From the NCBI RefSeq assembly GCF_009930875.1, contig NZ_CP025249.1, positions 2,728,001-2,792,000 on the forward strand: a stretch of 64,000 nt of DNA, in the 5' to 3' direction. Under the pieces are notes generated by a model. It saw only the letters and a list, made by a program, of their open reading frames with translations. It was not told the DNA's origin and did not search any database. The position numbers and the translations under genes are program-made. Shown here piece after piece: positions 9,411 through 17,638 of the stretch (position 1 is its first letter; every line of letters begins with the position of its first letter). Source of the DNA: Actinomyces sp. 432. GTDB taxonomy: Bacteria > Actinomycetota > Actinomycetes > Actinomycetales > Actinomycetaceae.

Positions 9411-9496
9411 CTGCGACGCTTTGCACCCTGGTGTGCGGGAATTCGCCGCACACCAGGGCGCAAAAGCTCGAACCAAGCGGCAAAGGCTCGTAGCAG
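9411..9496. repeat. Family B palindrome, copy 2 with an extra half-copy
   Basis: Arms at 9411-9438 (CTGCGACGCTTTGCACCCTG...) and 9446-9470, followed by a second partial right arm (GCAAAGGCTCGTAGCAG) to 9496. It sits in the 299-bp gap between the RAMA gene and the end of the DUF58-transglutaminase gene, where no ORF is supported. Confidence 0.9.
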
Positions 9497-9557
9497 GGCG
9501 GCGTGGCGTGGGACGACCTGCGAGTCCCCTGCCTGCTGGGCGCGGATGACGGCCCGG

Positions 9558-12500
9558 TCAGCGTCGCCGCCACAGGCTCGCGGGCAGCAGTCGGGCGCGC
9601 AGGCGTCGACGCAGGGACGTGGCGCGGGCCAGGCTCGCCGTCACGGTGCGCAGTCCACTGGCCAAGCGCTCCCGGTCGCCGACCGTACCGTCGGCCCGGC
9701 CCCCCGGAGCGGGTGCCAGCGCCCCCTCCCCGAAGGCCTCGGCGACGGCGGCTCCCGCCAACTCCTCCAGGTCTCGCCCGGCGGCCTCCAGGCCGGGTAG
9801 GGCGGCCAGATACTCAGCCAGCGCCTCGTGCGTGCGCGCCCGCGGCCCCCGGCCGGCACCACCGGGCCGCCGCCCGGCTCCCCCGGCCGCGCCAACGCGT
9901 CCAGGTGGCGTCCACAGCCCCAGATCGGTGGCGGTGTCGCGCAGCTCCTGCCAGGCTGCGGCGGCGGGTCTGGATCCGTTCCGGATGCGGCCCAGTCGGC
10001 GTCGACGCCGCCCGGAGCGCACCAGCGCCGGACCGGCGAGCAGCAGCGCTACGAGCACGGCCGCAGCCAGCTGCGGCGCGCGGACTCCCGGCCGGGTGGC
10101 GTCCCCCGCGCCGGCTGCACCACTGGAACCACTGGGGTCGGGCGCATTGCTGGTCGCGACCACCGTGGGCGCGGGCGCGGCCGACGCCGACGCGGTCGGT
10201 GTCTCGGTCCCCGCCGCGGTGGGTGAGGGCTGCGGGTCCGCCCCGGTGTCGGCCCGCCGCCCGGCCCCGCCCGGCGTGGGCTCGAAGGCCACCCAGCCGA
10301 CGTCGTCGAACCACACCTCGGGCCAGGCATGCAGTTCCTGACCGGACACGGGGGTCGCCGCCCCGTCGGCGCGGGAGGCGTAGCCGATGGCGATGCGGGT
10401 GGGCAGGCCCAGGCTGCGGGCCATGAGCGTGAAGGCGGCGGCGTAGTGGACGCAGTAGCCGTGGCGGTCGGTGAGGAAGTCATTGACGGTGTCCACGGGC
10501 ATGGTCCCGCCGCTCCCGGAGAAGCCACCGGGAGCGGACTCGTCGTACACGAAGTCACCGCTGTGGAACCAGGCGGCCAGCGCGGCGGCCTGGGCGGTCG
10601 GGGGCGCGTCGGTGCCGTCGAGCCCCACGGCCCCTACCACTTCCCGGGCAGTCAGGGCGATGCCCGCCGAGCCGCGGGGCGTGACCGTGTAGGCGGCCAG
10701 TTCCTGGGGATCCGCGGCGGCGGCCTCGTAGGGCGGGAGGACCTGCGGGGTGCCGTCCGGGCCGGCGACGGCGTTCCACCCCCGTACCGTGTAACGGTTC
10801 CCCCTGGTGGCACCGGCGCCCCGGGCGACGACGGTGGAGGTGCCGGGCACCCACGCCCAGTTCGAGACCGCGAGCGCGTCATCGTTCGCATCCGTCGTTA
10901 TCAGGGCGGTCGACTGGGCCAGCGGCAGGCGTGCAGAGGCTAGGTTCTGGATGCCTATGTGAGTCTCCGGCAGGTCGGCGCCGCCGGAGCGCACCTCGGC
11001 GGCGCTGACTCCGGCGGCCACGAGCGCCCCTCCGGCCGTGAGCGCACCGCCGCCGACGGGCGCTACCAGGCTGCCTGCGCTCGCGGGTCCCGGATCTTCC
11101 AGGGGCTCCCAGGCATCGCCGTCGAGATCTCGGATGACGGCGAGGGGGAAGCGCAGGGAGGTGCCGGTCGGCACGTCGGAGGTGTACTCAAATACGGTTG
11201 CGGCAGAGCCGCGCACCAGGTCCTGGTCCAGGGTGAGCGTGGTATCCGGAACGGAGAGGCCGGCCACGCCCGCGCCGCTCACGTTCCAGCTCCATGCACG
11301 CACCGGCACGGCCGGAGCGAGGGACACCGCGACGCCGGCCGTGCCGACCGCCAGGGCGGTCACGACCGCCACGCCGGCCAGTTTCCCGAGCGCGCGCATC
11401 AGGGCGCCGTATGCGACCAGCGGCGCGGCGCGTACTGCTGCGTGGGGCGGCTTCGCCTCCCAACCGTGCTGGTTGCGCGTGCCCGCGGCGGGCACGGGCC
11501 CCGCTGTGAGGATGAGCGCGAGCACGCCCGCCCCGGCAGCCAGTACGACGTCGTCGGCGGGCCGCTGCCCCAGGACGATGCCGGGGGCCAGCAGCGCGGC
11601 GGCCGGGATCAGCCCGGTGGCGCCGCAGCCATCGCCGCCGCCCGCGCTCGAAAGCGCGCACACCCAGGCCAGCAGCCAAGTGAACAGGCACAGGGCGAAG
11701 CCGAGCGCGCCGCCGGTGTCCAACGGGGCGATGCCGTCGCACAGCATGCTGCTGACCTCGCGCAGCTGGGTCGAGGGGGAGGCGAGCCAGGACTCCACCT
11801 GGCCGGTGCCGCGCCAGCCCCACCACAGCACCCCGGATCCGGCGAGCAGGCCCAGGGCACAGGCGAGTCCCGCCCGCTGGGGCCGGGCTGTGCGCACCAG
11901 GGCGGGGAGCAGCAGGGCGACGGCGGCAACGGCCAGGCCGCGGTCGGCCCAGGGCGCCGGGGTCAGCAGCGGTGCCAGCACAGTGGCGGCCAGGTGCCAC
12001 AAGCCGACGGTGATGAGCCCGGCTGCCAGCGGCTGCCAGCGGGCGGTGCGCAGGCGCGGCCGACTAGTGGGCGCGTCCTGCGGCGCCCTCAGGCCGGCGC
12101 GTGCAGGGGGCGAGGCGGCCGCCGCATCCGTGGCCGCACTGGCGCCGGCCTGCGCGTCCGCCACCAGCACCAGGGTCCCGGGCGGGGGCTGCGGCTCGGC
12201 CGGGGCACCAGTGATGAAGACATCGGCCTCGGCACCGGGCCCGGCGTCGGCCGCACGGGTGCCGGGGCGTGGGCCGCCGGGAGGGAGGTCGGCGGCGTCG
12301 TCCTCCGGCAGGCTGCTCATCTCAACCGTGGCGAGGCGTCGCAGCAGGGCGGTGGAGTGCGCCGCGGTGGCGCGGTGGCGCTCGGTGCCCAGGTGCAGCT
12401 CGACGTCGTGCCCGGCGCGCGCCCACGCCTCGATCAGCCCGGTGGCCGTGCTGACGGCGCCCTCGAAGGCGGCTGCGGCGCCACCCGGTGCCTCAGCATG

Positions 12501-13370
12501 CGCCGTGTAGGCGCAGGCGCGCAGGTCTAGCCGCAGGCGGCGCAGGCCTCGGCCCTCGTGCTCGCGGTCAATGACGATGAGCCGTCCGGTGCGCGCGGAC
12601 TGGCGCCAGTGGACGGATCCGAGCCAGTCGCCTGGCCGGTATTCGCGCAGGTTGCCGAGTTGCCGGCCGGAGGTACCGGGGTGCGAACGGGACGGGGCAG
12701 CCGCGTCCACGCCGCCTGCCGTGTCAGCTGTGCCGGTGGCGGCGGCCTCAGCCGGCGGTGGCAGTGGTCGGGGCAGGACCAGCAGGCTGCCGTCCAGGCG
12801 CATGGGAATGCGGGCGCGTGCGAGCCCGAGTGGGTCGTAGCAGGTGAGCGCGGGCGCGCTTACGGTGAGCGGTCCGCGCCGGTGCGGACGGTAGGAGATC
12901 GCGCAGCCACCCTGCGCCACCGGGACCGTGAGCCGAGCACCGGCGACGTGCCAGGTCACCCACAGGGGTACCCACCGGGGCAGCCGGGTGGCGACGGCCA
13001 GCTGCCAGACCGCATCCTGGCCGACGTGGACCTCACCTACCTCACCGGGTCCGCTCAGCCGCGCTCGCGGCCTTGCGGCGAGAGCCATCAGCCAGCCTGC
13101 CACAAGGGCGGCTCCGGCCGTTGCCGTGAGAAGGAGACCCAGGTCGCGCATCAGGCTCAGGCCGGTGAGGCAGCCACCGAGTACCAGGGCCGCCCCGAGC
13201 ACGAGTACCTGCCAGCCGGTCGTTGACGGAGCCGCCCAGGGGACGAGCCGGCGCGTGGGCTGTCCGTCGGCGGCTGCGGCTCGGGTCACGCGCAGGCGCC
13301 CACTGGGGCGGTGGCACCCGGAGGGTTGCGGTGTGGCGCCGCCCGCGTCTAGTGGCATCGGCTCAGTCAC
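9558..13370 (-). CDS. DUF58 protein fused to TgpA-like transglutaminase membrane protein
   Basis: 1270 residues in one open frame. Part 1 (1 to about 440): two membrane spans near 50-95, then a DUF58 domain with its signature REYRPGDWLGSVHW at about 240. Part 2 (about 450-1270): a block of some eight membrane spans, an extracytoplasmic region, and a transglutaminase core with Cys in HGYCVHYAAAF (about 971), His in ELHAWPEVWF (about 1013) and a following Asp in DDVGW. It ends with another span and a basic Arg-rich tail. In most actinobacteria these are two neighbouring genes after moxR. The GTG start overlaps the moxR stop by 8 bases. Its role is unknown; a part in envelope protein processing or crosslinking is inferred. 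Confidence 0.88.
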   Translation of the reverse strand: MTEPMPLDAGGATPQPSGCHRPSGRLRVTRAAAADGQPTRRLVPWAAPSTTGWQVLVLGAALVLGGCLTGLSLMRDLGLLLTATAGAALVAGWLMALAARPRARLSGPGEVGEVHVGQDAVWQLAVATRLPRWVPLWVTWHVAGARLTVPVAQGGCAISYRPHRRGPLTVSAPALTCYDPLGLARARIPMRLDGSLLVLPRPLPPPAEAAATGTADTAGGVDAAAPSRSHPGTSGRQLGNLREYRPGDWLGSVHWRQSARTGRLIVIDREHEGRGLRRLRLDLRACAYTAHAEAPGGAAAAFEGAVSTATGLIEAWARAGHDVELHLGTERHRATAAHSTALLRRLATVEMSSLPEDDAADLPPGGPRPGTRAADAGPGAEADVFITGAPAEPQPPPGTLVLVADAQAGASAATDAAAASPPARAGLRAPQDAPTSRPRLRTARWQPLAAGLITVGLWHLAATVLAPLLTPAPWADRGLAVAAVALLLPALVRTARPQRAGLACALGLLAGSGVLWWGWRGTGQVESWLASPSTQLREVSSMLCDGIAPLDTGGALGFALCLFTWLLAWVCALSSAGGGDGCGATGLIPAAALLAPGIVLGQRPADDVVLAAGAGVLALILTAGPVPAAGTRNQHGWEAKPPHAAVRAAPLVAYGALMRALGKLAGVAVVTALAVGTAGVAVSLAPAVPVRAWSWNVSGAGVAGLSVPDTTLTLDQDLVRGSAATVFEYTSDVPTGTSLRFPLAVIRDLDGDAWEPLEDPGPASAGSLVAPVGGGALTAGGALVAAGVSAAEVRSGGADLPETHIGIQNLASARLPLAQSTALITTDANDDALAVSNWAWVPGTSTVVARGAGATRGNRYTVRGWNAVAGPDGTPQVLPPYEAAAADPQELAAYTVTPRGSAGIALTAREVVGAVGLDGTDAPPTAQAAALAAWFHSGDFVYDESAPGGFSGSGGTMPVDTVNDFLTDRHGYCVHYAAAFTLMARSLGLPTRIAIGYASRADGAATPVSGQELHAWPEVWFDDVGWVAFEPTPGGAGRRADTGADPQPSPTAAGTETPTASASAAPAPTVVATSNAPDPSGSSGAAGAGDATRPGVRAPQLAAAVLVALLLAGPALVRSGRRRRRLGRIRNGSRPAAAAWQELRDTATDLGLWTPPGRVGAAGGAGRRPGGAGRGPRARTHEALAEYLAALPGLEAAGRDLEELAGAAVAEAFGEGALAPAPGGRADGTVGDRERLASGLRTVTASLARATSLRRRLRARLLPASLWRRR

Positions 13371-14364
13371 CCGCCGGTACGGGCGTGCTCGCGAGGATGC
13401 GCCACAGGGCTTGGGTGGAGGCGGCGAGCGCGTCGGCAGCCGAGGCGGGGCATCCGGCCGGGATGAGCCGGTGGGCGAGCACGTGGACGGCGGTGCGGGC
13501 GACGTCGTCGGGCGAGACGAAGTTGCGTCCGGCCATGGCGGCGCGGGCGCGGGCGACGGCGGCCAGGTGCAGGCCGGCGCGGGGGCTCGCGCCCAGGGCG
13601 ATGGCCTCGTCGCTGCGGGTGGCGGATACCAGGGCGACGATGTAGCGGGCGACGGCGGGGGCCAGGTGCAGGGAGGCGACGGTGGTGCGCGCCGCGCGGG
13701 CGTCGTGCTCGGAGGCGATGGGGGCGAGGTCGGCGAGCGGGTCGGCGCCGCCGCGGGCGAGCAGCATGGCGGCCTCGGCGCCGGCGTCGGGGTAGCCCAT
13801 GGTCAGGCGGGTCATGAAGCGGTCGCGCTGGGCCTCCGGCAGGGCGAAGGTGCCCTCCATCTCCAGGGGATTCTGGGTGGCGACGACGATGAACGGGTCG
13901 GGCAGGGGCAGGGTCCGCCCCTCGACGCTGACCTGCCCCTCCCCCATGGCCTCCAGCAGGGCGGACTGGGTGCGCGGGGTGGCCCGGTTGATCTCGTCGG
14001 CGACGACGACGCCGGCGAACACCGGGCCGGGGTGGAAGCGGAACTCGCGGGTGGACTGGTCGTAGACACTGACCCCGGTGACGTCTGCGGGCAGGAGGTC
14101 GGCGGTGAACTGGATGCGGGCCGAGCTCAGGTCCAGGCAGCGCGCGAGTGCCAGGGCCAGGGTGGTCTTGGCGACGCCGGGCACGTCCTCGATCAAGAGG
14201 TGGCCGCCGGCCAGGAAGGTGGCCAGGAGGGTGTCGATCGCCTCGGTCTTGCCGACGACGACGCGCTGCATTCGGTCTCGCAGTGCGCCGGCGAGTTCGC
14301 GCAGGGCGGCGGGGGCCATCGGTGCGTGCGCGTTTGCGGCGCCGCGGCTATCAGCGCTGGTCAT
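13363..14364 (-). CDS. MoxR-family AAA+ ATPase
   Basis: 333 residues. Walker A is EDVPGVAKTTLA near residue 60, Walker B is VVADEINRA near residue 123, and sensor 1 is VVATQNPLEMEGTFALPEAQ, all characteristic of MoxR. MoxR ATPases act as chaperone-like partners for VWA- or DUF58-containing proteins; here the partner is the fused protein encoded immediately downstream, with overlapping reading frames. The start at 14364 has a weak ribosome-binding site, and an internal ATG (residue 16) is an alternative. Confidence 0.9.
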   Translation of the reverse strand: MTSADSRGAANAHAPMAPAALRELAGALRDRMQRVVVGKTEAIDTLLATFLAGGHLLIEDVPGVAKTTLALALARCLDLSSARIQFTADLLPADVTGVSVYDQSTREFRFHPGPVFAGVVVADEINRATPRTQSALLEAMGEGQVSVEGRTLPLPDPFIVVATQNPLEMEGTFALPEAQRDRFMTRLTMGYPDAGAEAAMLLARGGADPLADLAPIASEHDARAARTTVASLHLAPAVARYIVALVSATRSDEAIALGASPRAGLHLAAVARARAAMAGRNFVSPDDVARTAVHVLAHRLIPAGCPASAADALAASTQALWRILASTPVPAGD

Positions 14365-14483
14365 GCGTCGATTCTGGCAGAGCCCATCAGCCGTTGACAG
14401 GGGATGGCGGTACCTGGCAGCGCGTACGGGGCGCGCATAGCCCGGTCAGGAGCCAGCCGTGCCGTAGCCGTGCAGCGCGGTAT

Positions 14484-16973
14484 TCATGCTCCGCCCGCAT
14501 CGTGGCCCGCTTCAAACGCCTTTACTGCCGGCACACCGTCGCGGAGGTTAACCCCGGCAAGATCAGGGTCATCTGTAAGCCAACCGACGAACTGTCCCAT
14601 ATGGTCCGGGTCGGACAGCAGCGCCGCGGCGTAGAGGTAGGAGTTTCCGGCGGCATCCCGTTTCATCCACGCATCGAAGCCGGTGTAGGCCTTGTCCTCA
14701 ACGCCCTCATAGACGCCGGCCGGCAGAAGTCCGCGCTCATCGAGCTTGACATATGCCTCCACCAGGAAATGCCGCCTCACCGCCTCCGACATGCCGTAGT
14801 CCTGAACGTCACTCCAGCCGGACGCGCCGGCAACGGGTTTCTGCAGCGCAGCCACCAGATAGGACTGCGCAATGTTTCGCGCCGTACCGCCCCAGGCGGG
14901 CCCGGCGGCGCCGGCAACGGTAGCGGCGGTGGAGTACACCCCGTCGTCGAAAGCATCGAGGAGCATCTGGTTCGTCGCATCCAACTGCTCGCCATCATCG
15001 TCGCGCCCCTTCTCCGCAGCTCCCTGAATGTAACCGAGTAGACGGCCATCGGGCTCAAGTTTCTGAACAATCAGGGCACTCGCAGCCTTCAGACTCGAGT
15101 ATCCCGAGTCCTCCGAGTCATCAGAGTCTGCAGGCAGCGTATCCAGCGCATCGTCGAGGCGCAGTGAGGTGTATCGGCCCGCCGCGGCGGAGACGGTCTG
15201 CAGCGCGACATCATCCTTTAGTGTCTCCTGCAGCAACTTCTTCACTTCGTCCGGATGGTAGCCCTCCCAACCGGCGGGCAGGCTGCCGTTGAATGCCGAG
15301 TCCTTTCTCGAATTCTCAGTTTCATTAGCGGACTCGTCTACCTCCTGCATGGAATTGGCCAGTACCACGGCCGCGTTCTGCCGCGAAGTGTCCGTCCACA
15401 GGCCATCCTTGCGCCCGGCCATGTCAACCACCGCCTGCTCCGTGATCCACGCGGCACGCTCGTCCTTCGTACCCGTCGTCAACTGACGATGCTCCGAAGC
15501 GCCCGCAATGGCCGCCGTAAGCGCCTCAAAACTGGTCGAATCCCAGTCACGTCCCTTAAGCCATTCCCAGGTAGTACCATCAACCTCCACGGTCTGCTCG
15601 GTGGCGCGATCATCAACCGGCGGCGCCAGGAAGTCCAAAGCCGCATCAGGCTGCCGCCCCATCGCAGTCAGAATCCCGGCCATCGGATCCCAATCACCCA
15701 CGGCGCCTTCCGGAGATGGCGTCTTCATCCTCTGCGACTGCCACGCCGGCAGGCCATCGCCAGTCTGCTCGTGCGCCGTCGCTGCAGACACCAGGTCCTG
15801 GAGGAAGTACTTGTTGAATACTCCGCCCGCGCTCGCCATCGGCTCACCGTGGGACAATATGTTCGTTGCCGAGCGGTTGGCTCCCCGCAGCAGCAGATTG
15901 AAGCCTAGCGGCATGTAGTAGGACTGGCTCTCGTCCGCGAGCAGCTCACTGAGTATCTTCGCGTAGTCCGTGCGGTGCTGGGGAGTCCAGGCCGAGGAGT
16001 TCGTCGCAGTGCCGAGGCAGATCGATAGCGTCGCCTGGGCCGACAGCCACGCGTCTTCGGTCTGCTGCCAACGGGTCACGTATTCGGCGTCGGGGTCATT
16101 CGGATCGTAAGCAGGCAGGTTTTCGGTCTGCTGCTGCCTCTGCTGGTTGATCGTGTAGGCCAGTTCCATCATCCCCTCTGGGCCCATGGCGTCGGCAAAG
16201 GCCGCGGCATAGACCCCATCGTCCTTGTGGTCGGCCAACAATCCGTTAATCAGTTCCAGCAGCTCATCGGGCTTGGCGTTCTTCGCCTTCTCCGCATCGC
16301 TTCGAGCCCGGTCCGATCCCTCCGTCCCTGCCGTGACAGAGGCAGTCGTCGCGGCGGTGGCAGAGGCAGACGGCTCGGGACTGGGAGTGCCGGTGGCAGG
16401 ATCGTCCCGGTTGCGACCGGGGTCCGCTGTACGCGATGCCACCCCATCCAGCACCTGTGGCGCGTACTTGATCACCAACTCCTCCAACGCCGCAACCGTC
16501 GACTCATCAGCATCCTCCGCAACTACCGTGTACATGGCAAACCCGGCACGACCTTCCAACCAATACGCATAAGCATTCGGGTGCTTTGGGTACCGCCCAA
16601 GATAGGAGAATACACGCGCATCCGCACCCGGGACCTCACGCCCCTCACCCCCAGCAATCGCCTCCAACGTGGTAAACGCATTATTACCACCACGCCCGAA
16701 CGCCACCCATGAATCCGCCGTACCGTGCGCGGCCAATACGGCACGCTCACCCTCAATGCTACAATAGAACACTCCGTCACTACCCTCCTCGACCTCCGTC
16801 ACACGACCCACAATAGGGTGTACATCCTCCTCGGCAATCAGCCCACAGTATGGGCCCGCGATCGAATCATCAGCGCAGCCACTCACGCAACCTAACGGCG
16901 CAACCACTAGCAGCGCCACCACAACAACACGGAGTGACGGCACGCGGCTGAACTTGAGTCCCATCATTGTCAC
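14484..16973 (-). CDS. Lipoprotein-DUF6571-like fusion protein, unknown function
   Basis: 829 residues. The N-terminus is a lipoprotein signal (VVVVALLVVAPLGC, lipobox VSGC before ADDS). Residues 30-190 are nearly the same as the whole preceding lipoprotein gene. A Ser/Thr/Pro/Ala-rich linker (about 190-225) leads at DAEKAKNAKPDELLELINGL into a domain of about 600 residues. That domain matches the 701-residue gene two upstream and looks like DUF6571 from memory (DPMAGILTAMGRQPDAALDF). The domain is mostly helical, without catalytic motifs I recognise. The GTG start overlaps the preceding stop (GTGA). It is the last gene of a four-gene unit, and its base composition is visibly lower in GC than the flanks. 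Confidence 0.75.
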   Translation of the reverse strand: MTMMGLKFSRVPSLRVVVVALLVVAPLGCVSGCADDSIAGPYCGLIAEEDVHPIVGRVTEVEEGSDGVFYCSIEGERAVLAAHGTADSWVAFGRGGNNAFTTLEAIAGGEGREVPGADARVFSYLGRYPKHPNAYAYWLEGRAGFAMYTVVAEDADESTVAALEELVIKYAPQVLDGVASRTADPGRNRDDPATGTPSPEPSASATAATTASVTAGTEGSDRARSDAEKAKNAKPDELLELINGLLADHKDDGVYAAAFADAMGPEGMMELAYTINQQRQQQTENLPAYDPNDPDAEYVTRWQQTEDAWLSAQATLSICLGTATNSSAWTPQHRTDYAKILSELLADESQSYYMPLGFNLLLRGANRSATNILSHGEPMASAGGVFNKYFLQDLVSAATAHEQTGDGLPAWQSQRMKTPSPEGAVGDWDPMAGILTAMGRQPDAALDFLAPPVDDRATEQTVEVDGTTWEWLKGRDWDSTSFEALTAAIAGASEHRQLTTGTKDERAAWITEQAVVDMAGRKDGLWTDTSRQNAAVVLANSMQEVDESANETENSRKDSAFNGSLPAGWEGYHPDEVKKLLQETLKDDVALQTVSAAAGRYTSLRLDDALDTLPADSDDSEDSGYSSLKAASALIVQKLEPDGRLLGYIQGAAEKGRDDDGEQLDATNQMLLDAFDDGVYSTAATVAGAAGPAWGGTARNIAQSYLVAALQKPVAGASGWSDVQDYGMSEAVRRHFLVEAYVKLDERGLLPAGVYEGVEDKAYTGFDAWMKRDAAGNSYLYAAALLSDPDHMGQFVGWLTDDPDLAGVNLRDGVPAVKAFEAGHDAGGA

Positions 16974-17638
16974 TGACCTGGCGATCCGGTGGACGTTGAG
17001 TCAGCATCGCTGGACATGTCTGCAGCCTGGGAAGCAGACGACTCGGCACCAGGCGCACCAGTCGCCGGATCATTCCAGTTAGGGCCTGGGTCCTCCGAAC
17101 GCGAAGCCACGCCATCCAAGACCTGTGGTGCGTACTTGATCACCAACTCCTCCAACGCCGCAACCGTCGACTCATCAGCATCCTCGGCAACCACCGTGTA
17201 CATGGCAAACCCGGCACGCCCCTCCAACCAATAAGCATAAGCATTCGGGTGCACAGGATTTCCCGTAGACAGGTAAGAGAATACGCGCGCTTCCGTACCC
17301 GGGATCTCACGCCCCTCACCCCCAGTAATCGCCTCCAACGTCGTAAACGCGTTGTCACCATCCTGCCCAAACACAACCCACGAGTCGCTAGTGCCGTGCA
17401 CCGCCAACACAGCACGCTCACCCTCGATAGTACAATATGACAGCCTGCCACCCCCCTCCTCAACCTCCGTCACACGACCCACTATCGGAGTCACGTCCTC
17501 CTCGGCAATCAGCCCACAGTAAGGGCCCGTGATCGAATCATCGGCACAACCCCCGAAGCACCCCGTACACGCCAGAATTAGCAAAACCCAAACTACACGC
17601 GCCTTGACACCCACCTCACGTTGTATTTGCCCCATCAT
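16970..17638 (-). CDS. Small lipoprotein, paralogue of the fusion protein's N-terminal domain
   Basis: 222 residues: signal VVWVLLILACTGCFGGC, then ADDSITGPYCGLIAEEDVTP, IVGRVTEVEEGG, GYAYWLEGRAGFAMYTVV-like core (here NAYAYWLEGRAGFAMYTVVA) and ALEELVIKYAPQVLDGV, ending in a low-complexity Ser/Ala/Asp tail. Apart from the tail it matches residues 1-195 of the next gene. I do not recognise the family; it looks like an extracytoplasmic lipid-anchored domain of about 150 residues with conserved cysteines (GPYCGLI, YC-I-EGERAVLA). The start ATG overlaps the upstream stop (ATGA) and its own stop overlaps the next start, so the genes are translationally coupled. Confidence 0.75.
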   Translation of the reverse strand: MMGQIQREVGVKARVVWVLLILACTGCFGGCADDSITGPYCGLIAEEDVTPIVGRVTEVEEGGGRLSYCTIEGERAVLAVHGTSDSWVVFGQDGDNAFTTLEAITGGEGREIPGTEARVFSYLSTGNPVHPNAYAYWLEGRAGFAMYTVVAEDADESTVAALEELVIKYAPQVLDGVASRSEDPGPNWNDPATGAPGAESSASQAADMSSDADSTSTGSPGQ

